64,000 nt of DNA, taken from Saxidomus purpurata (lineage: Eukaryota > Mollusca > Bivalvia > Venerida > Veneridae). Made by a program: the position numbers and the translations under genes. The stretch is taken from the NCBI GenBank assembly GCA_022818135.1, contig JAFMSR010000007.1, positions 11,417,007-11,481,006 of the forward strand, in the 5' to 3' direction. The notes beneath the pieces were generated by a model. The model was given only the letters and a program-made list of their open reading frames with translations, was not told the origin of the DNA and did not search any database. Within the stretch, counting starts at the first letter, position 1. Every line of letters starts with the position of its first letter. Of the stretch, positions 35,901 through 50,900 are shown piece after piece.

Positions 35901-38900
35901 CATACATTAGAAAAATGAATTTACTGGTAGAATGATAGAACTGTATTTTATTAACTCAAGAATGATGCTGACATAATTATGCCTGCCTTTCCTATCTATG
36001 TCACTTCTTCACAATAAGTATTGCTGGGAAGCACTGATTTTTTGCAAGTTCATCAAAAAAAAAAATACAGCACTATAACAGTCAACTTCAACACTAAGAC
36101 ATCTTTCTTGGTAAGAAACCTTACAGTTGCAAGTATTTTTACATCCAAAGTGCTCCTGGGTCTTTAAATAAACAAACCAGATTTTAAAACAAGAGCTGTC
36201 AGTAGGACAGCGTGCCCGACTTTTTTAGTGCTTGCCAATAAAACAAAACTTTGACAGTTCTGGGCACACAAGACTTTAACTTTAACTAGGAATTTCTAAA
36301 CACAAATCAAGAAACATTTTCACAGAGTTATCTTCTCTTGCTTACAGATAGGTCTCTTGATGGTACATAAGTACTCAATCTTTCAAAGTAATATTTTAAA
36401 TGGTTAAGTCAAGTGGACAAGAATGAAAATTTTAAGTTTCTAAGTCAAAAAGGGCCATAATTCAAATAAAATTCTTGACAGAATTACCTTCTCCTGTCAA
36501 TGTTTGGGGATCATGATGGTAAACAAGTATTCCAACTTTCAAATTGATATCTCAAACAGTTTAGTAAAAAAGTGGACTGTGTACAAAAAACTTAACCAAG
36601 ATTCTAAGTTCATAAAGGGCCTTAATTTTTAAAACAAATCCCTGACAGAGTAACCTTCTCTTGCCTACAGATTGGGGTAATGATGTAAACAAGCATTCAA
36701 AGTTTCAAAGCAATATCTCAAAGGGTTAAGGCAATAAGTGGATTTTACCCATATTCAATGTATTTTCTAAGTAAAAAAGGGGCATAATTCTGTCAAAAAC
36801 CTTGACAGCGTTATGTACTCTTGTTTGTTGATGTAGGTCATGATGGTAAACAAGCATGGTTAGTTTCAAAGCAATAACTCTAATGGTTTTGAAATAAAGT
36901 GAGGTGGTACGAAAAACTTAACCAAGCTCAATACACTTTTTAAGTCAAAAAAGGGCCATAATTCTGTCAAAAACCTTGACAGAGTTATGTACTCTTGTCT
37001 GTAGATGGAGGTTATGATGGTAAACAAGTATGGTAAGTTTCAAAGCCATACCTCTAATACTTTTGAAATAAAGTGGGGTGGTACGAAAAACTTAACCAAG
37101 GTGTGACACCAACGCCGACGCCGGGGCGAGTAGGATAGCTCCCCTTTTCTTCGAAAAGTCGAGCTAAAAAACCATTACAGCCAAAAATGTAAACATGACC
37201 TGATTTTAAACACACTGAATCACTGATATTAAATTCAACTATGAAAGTGAGAAAGGTTAACACAGAGCATGCTACAAACTGCTAGGTAATACCAGTGTAA
37301 CACTAGGGGTTCAGGGAAGCTGTTGTACATTGCAACAAGTATATCTTATACAGCCATCACATGTGAAAATGGCTTGATTACTTAGTTTTTATGTACCGTA
37401 TATAATACCATCGTGTCACTCACCTTTACAAATTAGTCAACTACATAATGATGCAAAATTATTAGAAAAAATCTGGTTGTTCACTAGATGAAAAAATGAT
37501 AATATAAAATTTAAATCAAATTAAAATTGTTTGTGAAGTAAAAACTAAGGTTACATGTACTGTCACAGACCAGATTTGTATTGAATTTTATTTTTCCTCC
37601 ATTTATTAAGTACAATGTATAATAATCTAGTAATATAGTCTTGATAATATTTAGCAAAAACATATCCTCTTTATGTTTTCGTTAATTTTTTTTAGCTCAA
37701 AACAAATACCACAAGACATTTTCAAGGGAAGTAATTACATGTTCTATGTACTTTAACAAAGGGAGGAAACTATTGAAAAGAAATTTGTAAAGAAGCAAAA
37801 TATAGAAAAAAATAGGCCAATCTCCTTTCTTTCAGCCAAACCAAATTTAAAACACCTTGATTTGTTTTAAGTATGCAATCAAATCATTTTCACATATATA
37901 TCTGATTATCTTAAAGAGTTGCAGTTATTACAAAATGCTCCAAGATATGCATAAGTTAAATCAGTATGGCAAGTGTTTTAATCTTTTTAGGCTGTTAAAC
38001 TTGGTCAGAATTGATAATTACATTTCAAATCGTGATAGAAATTTGATAAAATTTTGTATAAATGGAGTCCTTACCCCTAGGGTCACTGCGAGCAGAGTTC
38101 GAAGAGCTCTATAAGGTCATGGTCACCATATTCTTCTAGGGGGTCACTTGCGGGGCCACCTGACAGAAAGGAATGAACTAAGGGGTCAAAACAACAACCA
38201 CACCATACATTATGCACACATCCAACAGTGAAAGAAAAAAAGAACATGTTATATATTGAAAACATGAAAACTGTATATACTATACCATACACAAACTGCA
38301 AGACTGTTTTCCCCTTTTTGTCATTTTTTTACAGACTGCACCCCATTCACTAACCCCAAACATAACCTGCACTCTCTATCTCGGGTTTTACTTTCTGGTA
38401 ACAGTAGCATTCATTTGAAGCAAATGTAATCTAACCTTGAAACTGTTTTTTTTATTTCAACTGAAAATTGGAAAGACCACAGTTTTTGAAATTAGGAAAT
38501 AAGACTGTCTGCGTGAGTCTGCATTTTAATTGGTCTTTATTAATTCTGCATCACCTGTTAAAGGTTCTTAATGCTACGGTACTTGATGTTCTATAACAAA
38601 TTGCTTACACCAACATGCTATCCTCTATACCTAAGGCAGGTAGCTAAATGGGCAATCGGGCAATCAGAACTTAAAACATATTCCACAGCTGTCTATATAT
38701 TTGCTTTTCTCTCTGTATAGAAAATGACTGACCCATGTTTTAGCAAGCTGAAATGCCATGTTTTATAAGAATATTGTAGACGTCTTGAGACTAGAAATTA
38801 CAAGAATGAGTGAAATATCTAAATTCTGAAGGGTCTGCTGCCTGTTCATGTCAAATATTAAGCAAAGCTCGACTAGCAAGCCCTTAACCTATTCTCATAA

Positions 38901-41900
38901 CTATTTTCCCAGAATCAGCATATTCTAAAGTGTAAACCTATCTCTTCTTAGAATGTACCATTCTATTCTGCATATTATGGGTCTTGGATCCTAGTATCCC
39001 TACTGACTACCTGCTGATGAGGTTACAGGATTTAATGGTGCCAGAACTGAATGAATAGTAGTATAAAGTCTGACTACATGTATATACATTCTGTTATATT
39101 TTCCACAAATTAAGAAATTCTAGAATGCTGACTGAAAATCTCTCAAAAACAGCCAAGTACACAGTCTTCTCATACATTGCCAAACTTTATTAATAGTAAT
39201 TATAGAATGTTGCCTATAGATACTAGCATGTAGCCCCACTTTATTAGTTCTAGCATACTGCCTAACTTAGTTAGTTCTAGAATGTAGCCCGACTGTTTCA
39301 ATACTACCTAGAAGAAAAAAAAACAAGAAGACGCGGCAATGCCGCCAAAGCAGGTTTAAACAGGGTCACGTAGAAATTGTGAGTTAAAAAAAAACAGTCA
39401 CCTTGACTCCCCCATCTGCAAAATTTTTCTTTTTGCTTAAAACAATTTAAAAATTGTAAAAAAAAAAATTAAAAATCTTATAGTAACTGACTCTGACCTT
39501 GACCCTAGTGACCTTGACCTTAAATTTTTTTTGCTTTAAACATTCTAAAAACTAAAAAAAATCTATTTTAGTAACAGTGACCTTGACTTTAATGACCTTG
39601 ACCCCCCCCCTCCCCCCCCCAAAAATTTTTTTTTGCTAAAAACAATCTTAAAACTAAAGAAAAATAAAAATCTATTTTTAGTAACAGTGACCTTGACCAT
39701 AGTGACCCTGACCCCCCCCCCAATTTTTTTGCTTAAAACAATCTAAAAACAAAAAAAATCTAGTTTTAGCTACAGTGACCTTGACCCAAGTGACCTTGAC
39801 CCAGTGACCCAAAGCTTCCTCTCTACACAAGCTCCCTACACACCAAGTTTCATTACAATTGGTCATTCCTAACTCAAATTATTGAGCAGAAACTATTATT
39901 CTATTTTTATTAACAGTGCCCTTGACCTTGACCCCAAATGCTATCCAAAGCTTCCTATCTACACAAGATACCTACACACCGAGTTTCATTGCAATAAGTC
40001 ACTCCTAACTTAAGTTATTGAGCAGATACCATTTTTCTATTTTTAGTAAGAGTGACCTTAACCCTTGTGGCCCCAAATGCAATCCCAAGCTTTGTCTCCA
40101 CGCAAACTACCTGCAGACCAAGTTTCATTGCAATTGGTCACTCCTAACTTGAGTTATTGAGCGGAAACCGTTTTTCTATTTTTAGTAACAGTGACCTTGA
40201 ACCTAGTGACCCCAATTGCAATCCCAAGCTGCATCTAAACGCAGGCTACCTGCAGACCAAGTTTCATTGCAATTGGTTTATCCTAACTCAAGTTATTGAA
40301 CGGAAACCAATGTTTGACGCCCGCCCATACGCCTGACATACGACATTGCCATTCTAATAAGTAGGTTTTTTTCAAAAAACCTACTTAAATTGCACATCTC
40401 TCCCCTGCCCCCATCCCTCTGGAAGGAAAAAATTCACTGAGGTAGGACTGCTTTTTTAATTTGACGCATTGACGTAACAAACACTTAAAGTGACCCGTAA
40501 GTATAACTTTAAACATGATGCTTCAGGCCATGTTTGATAAAAATGCAATATAGGGTTTCTGAGCTAAAGGAAGAGACATAATTAGCTTAACAGACGTCCA
40601 TCTAAATTACTGAAACAAAATGAAATTCTAAACTGTGCTAGTTTTCTAAAAACGATCCATTCATAGATGGAGCATCATCTTACCCATTTTATCACTTAAA
40701 TACAGACGCACCACCAGCTGCTTGCCAGTTTTATATCAAATAATGAAAATGAAAAGAAGTCACATATGGCAGGCTGTACAATTTCTTGGTAATGGAAAAA
40801 CAGGACTGAACCATTTCTTACTTCAAAAAATATTCAATGCCTTTTCATACAAAATACTGACATTTCTGAATGCTGTGACATGGGTCTGTTGAATTGGAAT
40901 TTCTTCAGACTTTTTTTGTTCTTTTTTAAGTAATACTGTCAAGTTACACTGTTTGATACACCATAACCAAGACCCTACAAAGGCCATCAGAGTGACTACA
41001 GGTTATACGGAAATCCCAAATCATCATTGTTTTTTTTTTTTTACAGGTTTCTGAAAATGTATCCTTGAAAACTAAGCCGTTACTTCTATCAATGTTTCAC
41101 TTATCAATAAATACTCCCTAAAAAGCTCCGACCTTAATCCACATGTTATGTTTGAATGTCTAGATTACTTGCACTTCCTAAAATGACTCCCAAATCCATA
41201 GTTTAACAATTTGAAAGTAAAACTGTTAAGTCTTCCCCTCTCTGTACCATATCTAAAATGTTGCCTTAAGCACCATCTTACAAACACCTATTTTCAATTC
41301 TTTGAAGTGCATGATAAATTAATTCTGGTATCTTGTCAATTCATCTGGTATTGCAAATCAACTATCATGTCTCAATTACCAAACAGGTATAAGTACTTTT
41401 TATTATTAATAAAATTTACAATATAAATACCACTTAAAAAAGAACATGAAAACAAGAAAAGAAAAATGCTGACACTAGATTCTTTCTCTACTACACAGTA
41501 TACATGTATATGGATATAGTGCAACTGATTATGTTTAATAAAGAAGCTATTCTAATAGAAAATAGAAACTGATATGCATCAAACAGATGTTAATAAAATC
41601 TCTGCTAAATGATAACACACATGTTGTAATACCACAGTCTAAAAAATACTTTCATATTCAAACGAGATCTTAAACATAACTTTAAATAACCTAACCAAGA
41701 TTAATGGTGAAACCCCCACCTTTACTGGCCCCACACCTGTGTTAGTTTAACTGGGTTAGACAATATGAAGTTTCCCTCCTTTACTGGCCACAATACTTGG
41801 TTATTTTACTGGGTCAGACAACATGAAATTCCCCTCATTTACTGGCCACAATACTTGGTTAGTTTTACTGGGTCAGACAATATGAAATTCCCCTCCTTTA

Positions 41901-44900
41901 CTGGCCACACTACTTGGTTAGTTTTACTGGGTCAGACAATCTGAAATTCCCCTCATTTACTGGCCACACTACTTGGTTAGTTTTACTGGGTCAGACATTA
42001 TGAAATTCCCCTCCTTTACTGGCCACAATACTTGGTTAGTTTTACTGGGTCAAACAATATGAAATTCCCCTCCTTTACTGGCCACAATACTTGGTTAGTT
42101 TTACTGGGTCAGACAATATGAAATTCCCCTCCTTTACTGGCCACACTACTTGGTTAGTTTGACTGGGTCAGACAATATGAAATTCCCCTCATTTACTGGC
42201 CACACTACTTGGTTAGTTTTACTGGGTCAGACAATATGAAATTCCCCTCCTTTACTGGCCACACTACTTGGTTAGTTTTACTGGGTCAGACAATATGAAA
42301 TTCCCCTCCTTTACTGGCCACAATACTTGGTTAGTTTTACTGGGTCAGAAAATATGAAATTCCTGTCCTTTACAGGCCACACTACTTGGTTGGTTTTACA
42401 GGGTCAGACAACATGAAATTCCCCTCCTTTACTGGCCACACTACTTGGTTAGTTTTACTGGGTCAGACAAAATGATGTTCCCCTCCTTTACTGGCCACAA
42501 TACTTGGTTAGTTTTACTGGGTCAGACAACATGAAATTCCCCTCCTTTACTGGCCACACTACTTGGTTAGTTTTACTGGGTCAGACAAAATGAAGTTCCC
42601 CTCCTTTACTGGCCACACTACTTGGTTAGTTTTACTGGGTCAGACAACATAAAATCCCGACCACACACTGGTTATTTTTACTGGGTCAGACAAAATGATG
42701 TTCCCCTCCTTTACTGGCCACAATACTTGGTTAGTTTTAGTGGGTCAGACAACATGAAATTCTCCTCTTTTACTGGCCACACTACTTGGTTATTTTTACT
42801 GGGTCAGACATGAAATTCCCATCCTTTACTGGCCACAATACTTGGTTAGTTTTACTGGGTCAGACAATATGAAATTCCCCTCCTTTACTGGCCACACTAC
42901 TTGGTTAGTTTTACTGGGTCAGACAATATGAAATTCTCCTCTTTTACTGGCCACACTACTTGGTTATTTTTACTATGTCAGACAATATGAAATTCCCCTC
43001 CTTTACTGGCCACAATACTTGGTTAGTTTTACTGGGTCAGACATGAAATTCTCCTCTTTTACTGGCCACACTACTTGGTTATTTTTACTGGGTCAGACAA
43101 TATGAAATTCCCCTCCTTTACTGGCCACAATACTTGGTTAGTTTTACTGGGTCAGACAACATGATGTTCTCCCCCTTTACTGGCCACAATACTTGGTTAG
43201 TTTTACTGGGTCAGACAACATGAAATTCCCCTCCTTTACTGGCCACAATACTTGGTCATTTTTACTGGGTCAGACAATATGAAGTTCCCCTCCTTTACTT
43301 GCCACACTACTTGGTTATTTTTACTGGGTCAGACAACATGATGTTTCCCCCCTTTACTGGCCACACTACTTGGTTAGTTTTACTGGGTCAGACAACATGA
43401 AATTCCCCTCCTTTACTGGCCACAATACTTGGTTAGTTTTACTGGGTCAGACAAAATGATGTTCCCCTCCTTTACTGGCCACACTACTTGGTTAGTTTTA
43501 CTGGGTCAGACAATATGAAATTCCCCTCCTTTACTGGCCACAATACTTGGTTAGTTTTACTGGGTCAGAAAATATGAAATTCCTGTCCTTTACTGGCCAC
43601 AATACTTGGTTAGTTTTACTGGGTCAGATAACATGAAGTTCCCCTCCTTTACTGGCCACACTATTTGGTTAGTTTTACTGGGTCAGACAATATGAAATTC
43701 CCCTCCTTTTACTGGCCACACTACTTGGTTAGTTTTACTGGGTCAGACAACATGAAGTTCCCCTCATTTACTGGCCACAATACTTGGTTAGTTTTACTGG
43801 GTCAGACAACATGAAGTTCCCCTCCTTTACTGGCCACACTACTTGGTTAGTTTTACTGGGTCAGACAACATGAAATTCTCCTCTTTTACTGGCCACACTA
43901 CTTGGTTATTTTTACTGGGTCAGACAAAATGATGTTCCCCTCCTTTACTGGCCACACTACTTGGTTAGTTTTACTGGGTCAGACAACATGAAGTTCCCCT
44001 CCTTTACAGCCACACTACTTGGTTAGTTTTACTGGGTCAGACATTATGAAATTCCTCTCCATTACGTGCCATACTGCTTTGTTAGTTTTACTGGGTCAGA
44101 CATTATGAAATTCCCCTCCATTACGTGCCATACTGCTTTGTTAGTTTTACTGGGTCAGACATTATGAAAATCCCCTCCATTATGTGCCATACTGCTTTGT
44201 TAGTTTTACTGGGTCAGGCATTATGAAATTCCCCTCCATTACGTGCATACTTGGTTAGTTTTACTGGGTCAGACAACATGAAATTCCCCTCCATTACTGG
44301 CCATACTACTTTGTTAGTTTTACTGGGTCAGACAATATGAAATTCCCCTCCATTACGGGCCATACTGCTTTGTTAGTTTTACTGGGTCAGACAACATGAA
44401 GTTCCCCTCCTTTACTGGCCCCACTACTTGGTTAGTTTTACTGGGTCAGACAACATGATGTTCCCCTCCTTTACCAGACAACATGATGTTCCCCTCCTTT
44501 ACTGGCCACAATACTTGGTTAGTTTTACTGGGTCAGACAAAATGATGTTCCCCTCCTTTACTGGCCACACTACTTGGTTAGTTTTACTGGGTCAGACAAA
44601 ATGAAGTTCCCCTCCTTTACTGGCCACACTACTTGGTTAGTTTTACTGGGTCAGACAACATGAAATTCCCCTCCTTTACTGGCCACACTACTTGGTTAGT
44701 TTTACTGGGTCAGACAACATGAAGTTCCCCTCCTTTACAGCCACAGTACTTGGTTAGTTTTACTGGGTCAGACAACATGAAGTTCCCCTCCTTTACAGCC
44801 ACACTCCTTGGTTAGTTTTACTTGGTCAGACATTATGAAATTCCTCTCCATTACGTGCCATACTGCTTTGTTAGTTTTACTGGGTCAGACATTATGAAAT

Positions 44901-47900
44901 TCCCCTCCATTACGTGCCATACTGCTTTGTTAGTTTTACTGGGTCAGACAATATGAAATTCCCCTCCATTACGTGCCATACTGCTTTGTTAGTTTTACTG
45001 GGTCAGACAATATGAAATTCCCCTCCATTACGTGCCATACTGCTTTGTTAGTTTTACTGGGTCAGACATTATGAAATTCCCCTCCATTACGTGCCATACT
45101 GCTTTGTTAGTTTTACTGGGTCAGACAATATGAAATTCCCCTCCATTACTGTTGTTTTACTGGGCCAGATACATGCTTTGTTAGTTTTACTGGGTCAGAC
45201 ATTATGAAATTCCCCTCCATTACGTGCCATACTGCTTTGTTAGTTTTACTGGGTCAGACATTATGAAATTCCCCTCCATTATGTGCCATACTGCTTTGTT
45301 AGTTTTACTGGGTCAGACAATATGAAGTTCCCCTCCTTTACTGGCCACACTACTTGGTTAGTTTTACTGGGTCAGACAATATGAAATTCCCCTCCTTTAC
45401 TGGCCACACTACTTGATTAGTTTTACTGGGTCAGATAACATGAAATTCCCCTCCTTTACTGGCCCCACTACTTGGTTATTTTTACTGGGTCAGACAAAAT
45501 GATGTTCCCCTCCTTTACTGGCCACACTACTTGGTTAGTTTTACTGGGTCAGACAACATGATGTTCCCCGCCTTTACTTGCCACACTACTTGGTTAGTTT
45601 TACTGGGTCAGACAACATGATGTTCCCCTCCTTTACTGGCCACACTACTTGGTTAGTTTTACTGGGTCAGATAACATGATGTTCCCCTCCTTTACTGGCC
45701 ACACTACTTGGTTAGTTTTACTGGGTCAGATAACATGAAATTCTCCTCCTTTACTGGCCACACTACTTGGTTAGTTTTACTGGGTCAGACAACATGAAAT
45801 TCCCCTCCTTTACTGGCCACACTACTTGGTTAGTTTTAGTGGGTCAGACAAAATGATGTTCGCCTCCTTTACTTGCCCCACACTACTTGGTTAGTTTTGC
45901 TGGGTCAGACAACATGAAGTTCATTAAATGCACACCAACATGAAATTCAGTTTTATACTGACATTACCCTTTACACTATGAAAATCAAACAAAATTAATT
46001 AATTAGTTCAACAGAGACATATTTACTTAACTAAATCAGGCCAAGGTGACTATGACCAACATTAAATATCATTTTCAAATCTTGTAGCTAGTCTTATATA
46101 GTTTCATATTACTATCTTCACTGCAGACACACATGTTTCAGAACGTTATTTTAAAAGGCACTGAATTATATAAAAAAAATGTATTTTTCACCCAGACTTT
46201 ATGATAACCAGCTGGCTTGATGCTTGTAAAATAGAAAGATACTGCAACTGGCCTGTGTCTTTATAAATACCAGACACCGGTAGAAACCAGACAAAGTAAG
46301 GTACATAACAAGTAAGGAACATAACAGAATTTGATAGAACAAGCCTGCATCCAGTAAAGCTCTAACTTGCCCATGAGAAACAAAGGTATGTAGCAGCAAG
46401 ATATGTCTTATCCCTGCACAACTTTCAACCGTTTGCATTATAAAAATTTAACGAGACTGTTAGATTAATTTTTTTTTATGGAAACCCTAATGTTGGCTTG
46501 ATAACAACCTAGAAAACTGAAACTTTTAAAGCTTGTTTTCAAGCAGATATGTTTCAAATTATTCTGCTACTTCCTAGCAAACATACAGCAACAAAATATA
46601 AAACTGTGATCTGGTTGGATACATCTGAGCTTACAGAAACTGTTCTAATATTTGATCTGAATATAAGAATCAAACTTGATCTCCTGACCCTGTATAGTTT
46701 AAATGAAAAAAAAATAAACCCACACAACAACAACAACAACAAAATATATGTATGAGCTACAAAAGAGAAGGTAAAAAAGTTGGAGCTTACTCATGAGATA
46801 TGAGAGTTGTTGCTGTGAGACGTCCTCACACGCTATCATGTTCTGGATGATACACTGTACAGCGTTCAGAATGGCTTGGTCGTGACACAAGTTCAGTACG
46901 TTGTTGATCTTGGCATCCATCAGACTGTGACTGTAATCACACAAATGTAACAAGTGAAACAACATGCATCCTTAAGAATTAATATCTGTTCAACCATTGT
47001 TCATCATACCAAAATAAATCCCTTATCATCTAATAAACAACAATTAAAAGTCCTGATGTGTATAACTACCCATGTAGCCCATGGCTGAGTGGTTTATAAC
47101 CAAGTATTTATTACTAAATAACAGCCTAGGGGCCCGAGAGGTGCCTCACAGTCTGTGTCCTCTCCATGGCTCAATAAAGTGCTAGAATTTTAAAACCTTC
47201 CATGCATGACAGAGAATCTGCAACAACCATTCTTTAAACACTAAGTGGCCTTGACCTTTGAGGTAGGGACTTGGGTCTTGCACACGACACATCCGCTGAG
47301 GCTAGACTTGGCACATTATTTAAAACCTTCAAAGCATAAGGGGTAGCATATAGTCCGGACACAAATGTATGCATAACAGGATCCATTACCATAAACTCTA
47401 AGTGTGACCTTGACCTGTGGTAGGGTGTGGGTCTGCACGGGGGACACGTCGTCTTGATGTGCTAGACATTGTGCCAAATTATTTTAAAACCTTCAAGGCA
47501 GACAAAGTTACAGTCCGGACACGAAGTCATAATGTAATAGAGGAACCATTCCTTCAAACTCTAAGGACCTTGACCTTGAGCTAGGGACGTGGGTCTTGCA
47601 CGTGACACGTCGTCTTGAGTGAAAGACATTTGTGCCAAGTTATTTTAAAATCCTTCAATGCATGACAAAGTTACAGCCGGACACGAATGTGTGCATATAT
47701 GCATTGGAGGATCCATTACCTCAAACTCTAAGAGACCTTGACCTTGAGCTAGGGGGGGGGGGGGTGTGCGGGGGGCGCGTCGGCTTGTGTGCTAGACAGT
47801 GTGCCTAGTATTTTAAAAATCCTTCAAGCTGACAAGTTACAGTCGGACACGAAGTGTGCTTATGAGGATTGGGGGGGGGGGGGGCCATAACCTTCTGTAT

Positions 47901-50900
47901 CGCGGGGGCCCTTCCCCTTTGAGGTAGGGATGTGGGTCTTGCACGCGACACGTCGCTGTGTGCTGCATGTGTGCCATTTTTAGTTATTTTAAAATCCTTC
48001 ATGTGACAAAGTTACCGGCCGGACACGAATTTGTAAGTGGGGACGGACGGACGGACGGAAAGGGGGGGGGGAGGGGGGGGGGGGGGGGATTTTAATATGC
48101 CCCCTCGGGGCATAAAAACAGTTCTTTATTAGACAATAAACAGTAATTCAAGAACACTATTTCAATTGAAGGATGATTAAATATTATAAAAAAAAGAATG
48201 AATGTGAACGTTTTTTTTCTCCAATGTCATGCTGCACAATGTGACATCATAATGTTCTTTCAATGCCTTGCATGTCAAAATGTTGTTTCTTGCATAATTT
48301 ACAACCCTTGTTATTATATCCCTCTTTGTTTAACTGACAAACTGATTAAGACATGTTAAAATTCCACTTAGACACATAAATATATCATTCAGATAAATGC
48401 ATTTAGAAATTGTTATGTTGTTCATGCATTGCATTTTCATTTTTTGTCAAAGCAATACTGTAACAGTAACTATCCATTTTCTTGTAACTTCTGAAATCAA
48501 CTATTCACTGAACAAACCCGGAATATTTTTAACTTCTAAAATAACTTCAGTAAATTTTACATTTCTTCAATATCACTGGATGAATCACCCAACAGATGAA
48601 GCAAGTTAATAACAGCATGTAAGGCACTTCAATAACTCACTCATTTCAGGGTGCTGATCTTGTGTTCAAGAACGTTTCAAATTTAAACATACAAATTCAT
48701 ATGAAGTAACTATCTGAAAGTTATGAAAGTAAAATCTTACATGACTGGGAACACCTTTGGGAACACGACTGATGCCTCTGCCAGATACTCGTACAGTATA
48801 CGTGCCTCATTCTCATCCGTCGTATTTCTGACCAGGGTTGCCTAGCAATTCAAAACCAGATAAAATTGACATTATGTTGCAGAGAAGTCATTCAGTTAGT
48901 GGTTGATAAAATCAAAAGCAATTAATTACAGCTCTAAGCAGCACTGTTTTAAATAGAATTATATCTTAAGACAGCTAATTGTTGTTGTAGCTGTCTATAA
49001 AAATACATGTAACCTGAAGTACAAACACCTGTATATACATACCAATACTGTAAGCACAAGTACTTGTGTAGGATAATCTGTTAATACTTCTGGATCTAGT
49101 AAGATATTGTTCTCATTTGATACAGAGCCACGCACAACACGGCTTTGTGACTTCCCACTGTCCATTTTCTTGGTTCCTGGTGCAGGCATGGAGCTACTCC
49201 GGGTCTTGAACAAGGGTGGTCTTGATGGTACAACAGCCCCGGCATTGGTCTCACTGTCAAGGCTTCTCCAAACCTTAGAACTGTTACTTTGCTGTTCAAA
49301 ATTTTAACATAAAACCAATAAAATGTAAAAATAGCAAGTCCTGAATATGATGAATGGGCTGAACATATGATTTATCCTTCAAGGGATTTGGAAGAGAGAG
49401 TGACATGACCTTTATCCCAAGAATGGCCTTGACCTTCGTCAGAACAATGAGATTAACATTATCACCAAAGTTTGATAAAAAGTAACAGATGGAAATGAAA
49501 TACTGCTGTATTACCATAATCATTTTACCCAGAAGTTTGACACTAAGTCTGACCGTTCAAGGTAGCTACCCAGGGTGTTGTGCATGACACACCCTTGGAG
49601 TATATTGGCAACAATTAAGCTATTTCAAAATACATGTAGAGGTTACAGCCCAGACATCAAGTACTGGTATATAACCCTAAATTTCACATTTTAATCCGAA
49701 TGTGTGACCTGACCTTCATGGTAGCTCCCTGTGTGAGGTGCATGACACATCTTTCATTTATGGGCAACATAACTGTTGGAAGTTACTTGAAAATTGGTCA
49801 ATACATAATAATCCGTAATTTCCAGACAATAGGCCACTTCACTGTATTAACTGCACCCCTACATTTTTATGATTTTAGAAACAAAAATGAACGTAAAGGC
49901 CGCTCCAGTATATTGGCCACGGCAGATACGCCAAATATGACCTGCATATATCCAGTGTTTTAAACCAGTCGCGCTTTATTGTATGACAGTTAAGGTATTA
50001 TTTATCACTCCTGCTAATGTGCTGATATACGGTAGTATACGGTAGTTAATTGACCCATGAAGGCTAAATGGTTTGGAAAGCATTGATGACCTGTTTTAAA
50101 ACAGTGTCTAAATTTAAAATTCCCACTCTGTGCACTCAAAATACTAGAAATGTTGTATAGGCCACTTGAAACTACCAATTTCAAAAATAAAAAGGTCATA
50201 TAGGCCACATAGGCCGCATCTACAAAAATTCATCTTTGTTTTACTAGGCCGCAAATTATGGTAGAAGTTACAGCCTGGATGCAAAGTGAGGACAGACGGG
50301 CAGACAGATGGACAGACAGACAAACCAACAGACGAAACAGTGCAAACCTATAGTCCCAAATGATCTTTCCCATGTTTCTACATGTTAAAACACGATAAAA
50401 AAAGATTTCCTTTCTATTGACATCATACATGATAGAGTGAAGGAGATTACTATCCTCAGGGGGCCAAACTTAACATCTCTCTAAGTATTATGTGCAGTAT
50501 TAAAGACGATCGCTACAGTTTAATTCTTGGCTATATATCAAATACTTTTATATTTTAATGTTGTTTGATTAAATGTCACAAACATTAATTTTTAATAAAA
50601 AAACATACAAAAGGATTATTTTGAGCAATTATATCACTATAACATATTTAATACATGTAACTATAGCAAAAAAATCAGTATATCAAGAAAATTTATTACT
50701 GCCCTTTAAAAGCACCCAAAAAGTCAGTGTTTAGTAAAGCTTGACTTTTAAACTGTGTTCAATGCTTTCAGAAGCATACATTTTTTTTACATATTATTTG
50801 TAAGTGTTTTACTATGCACAATTTGTCCAGTTAAAGTTACATTTAACTATCTATATTACGTCAGTGGCAATAAACATATGGCCTCCCCTCCAACACCTCC

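Larger units (their letters stand above)
30262..46790 (-). other. 16.5-kb NF1 intron J-K, mostly tandem and dispersed repeats
   Basis: Contains the 26-, 50- and 59-bp arrays, the 34.7-35.3 kb array, and dispersed elements at 31.9, 36.2 and 39.3 kb. The stretches between them (31,160-31,930; 32,640-33,150; 35,270-36,187; 37,170-39,320; 40,390-41,730; 45,930-46,790) are AT-rich with no supported coding or RNA feature. Confidence 0.85.

Noticed and set aside
41730..45930. Possible CRISPR-like array
   Set aside because: Units are contiguous tandem copies without unique spacers, in a eukaryotic intron.
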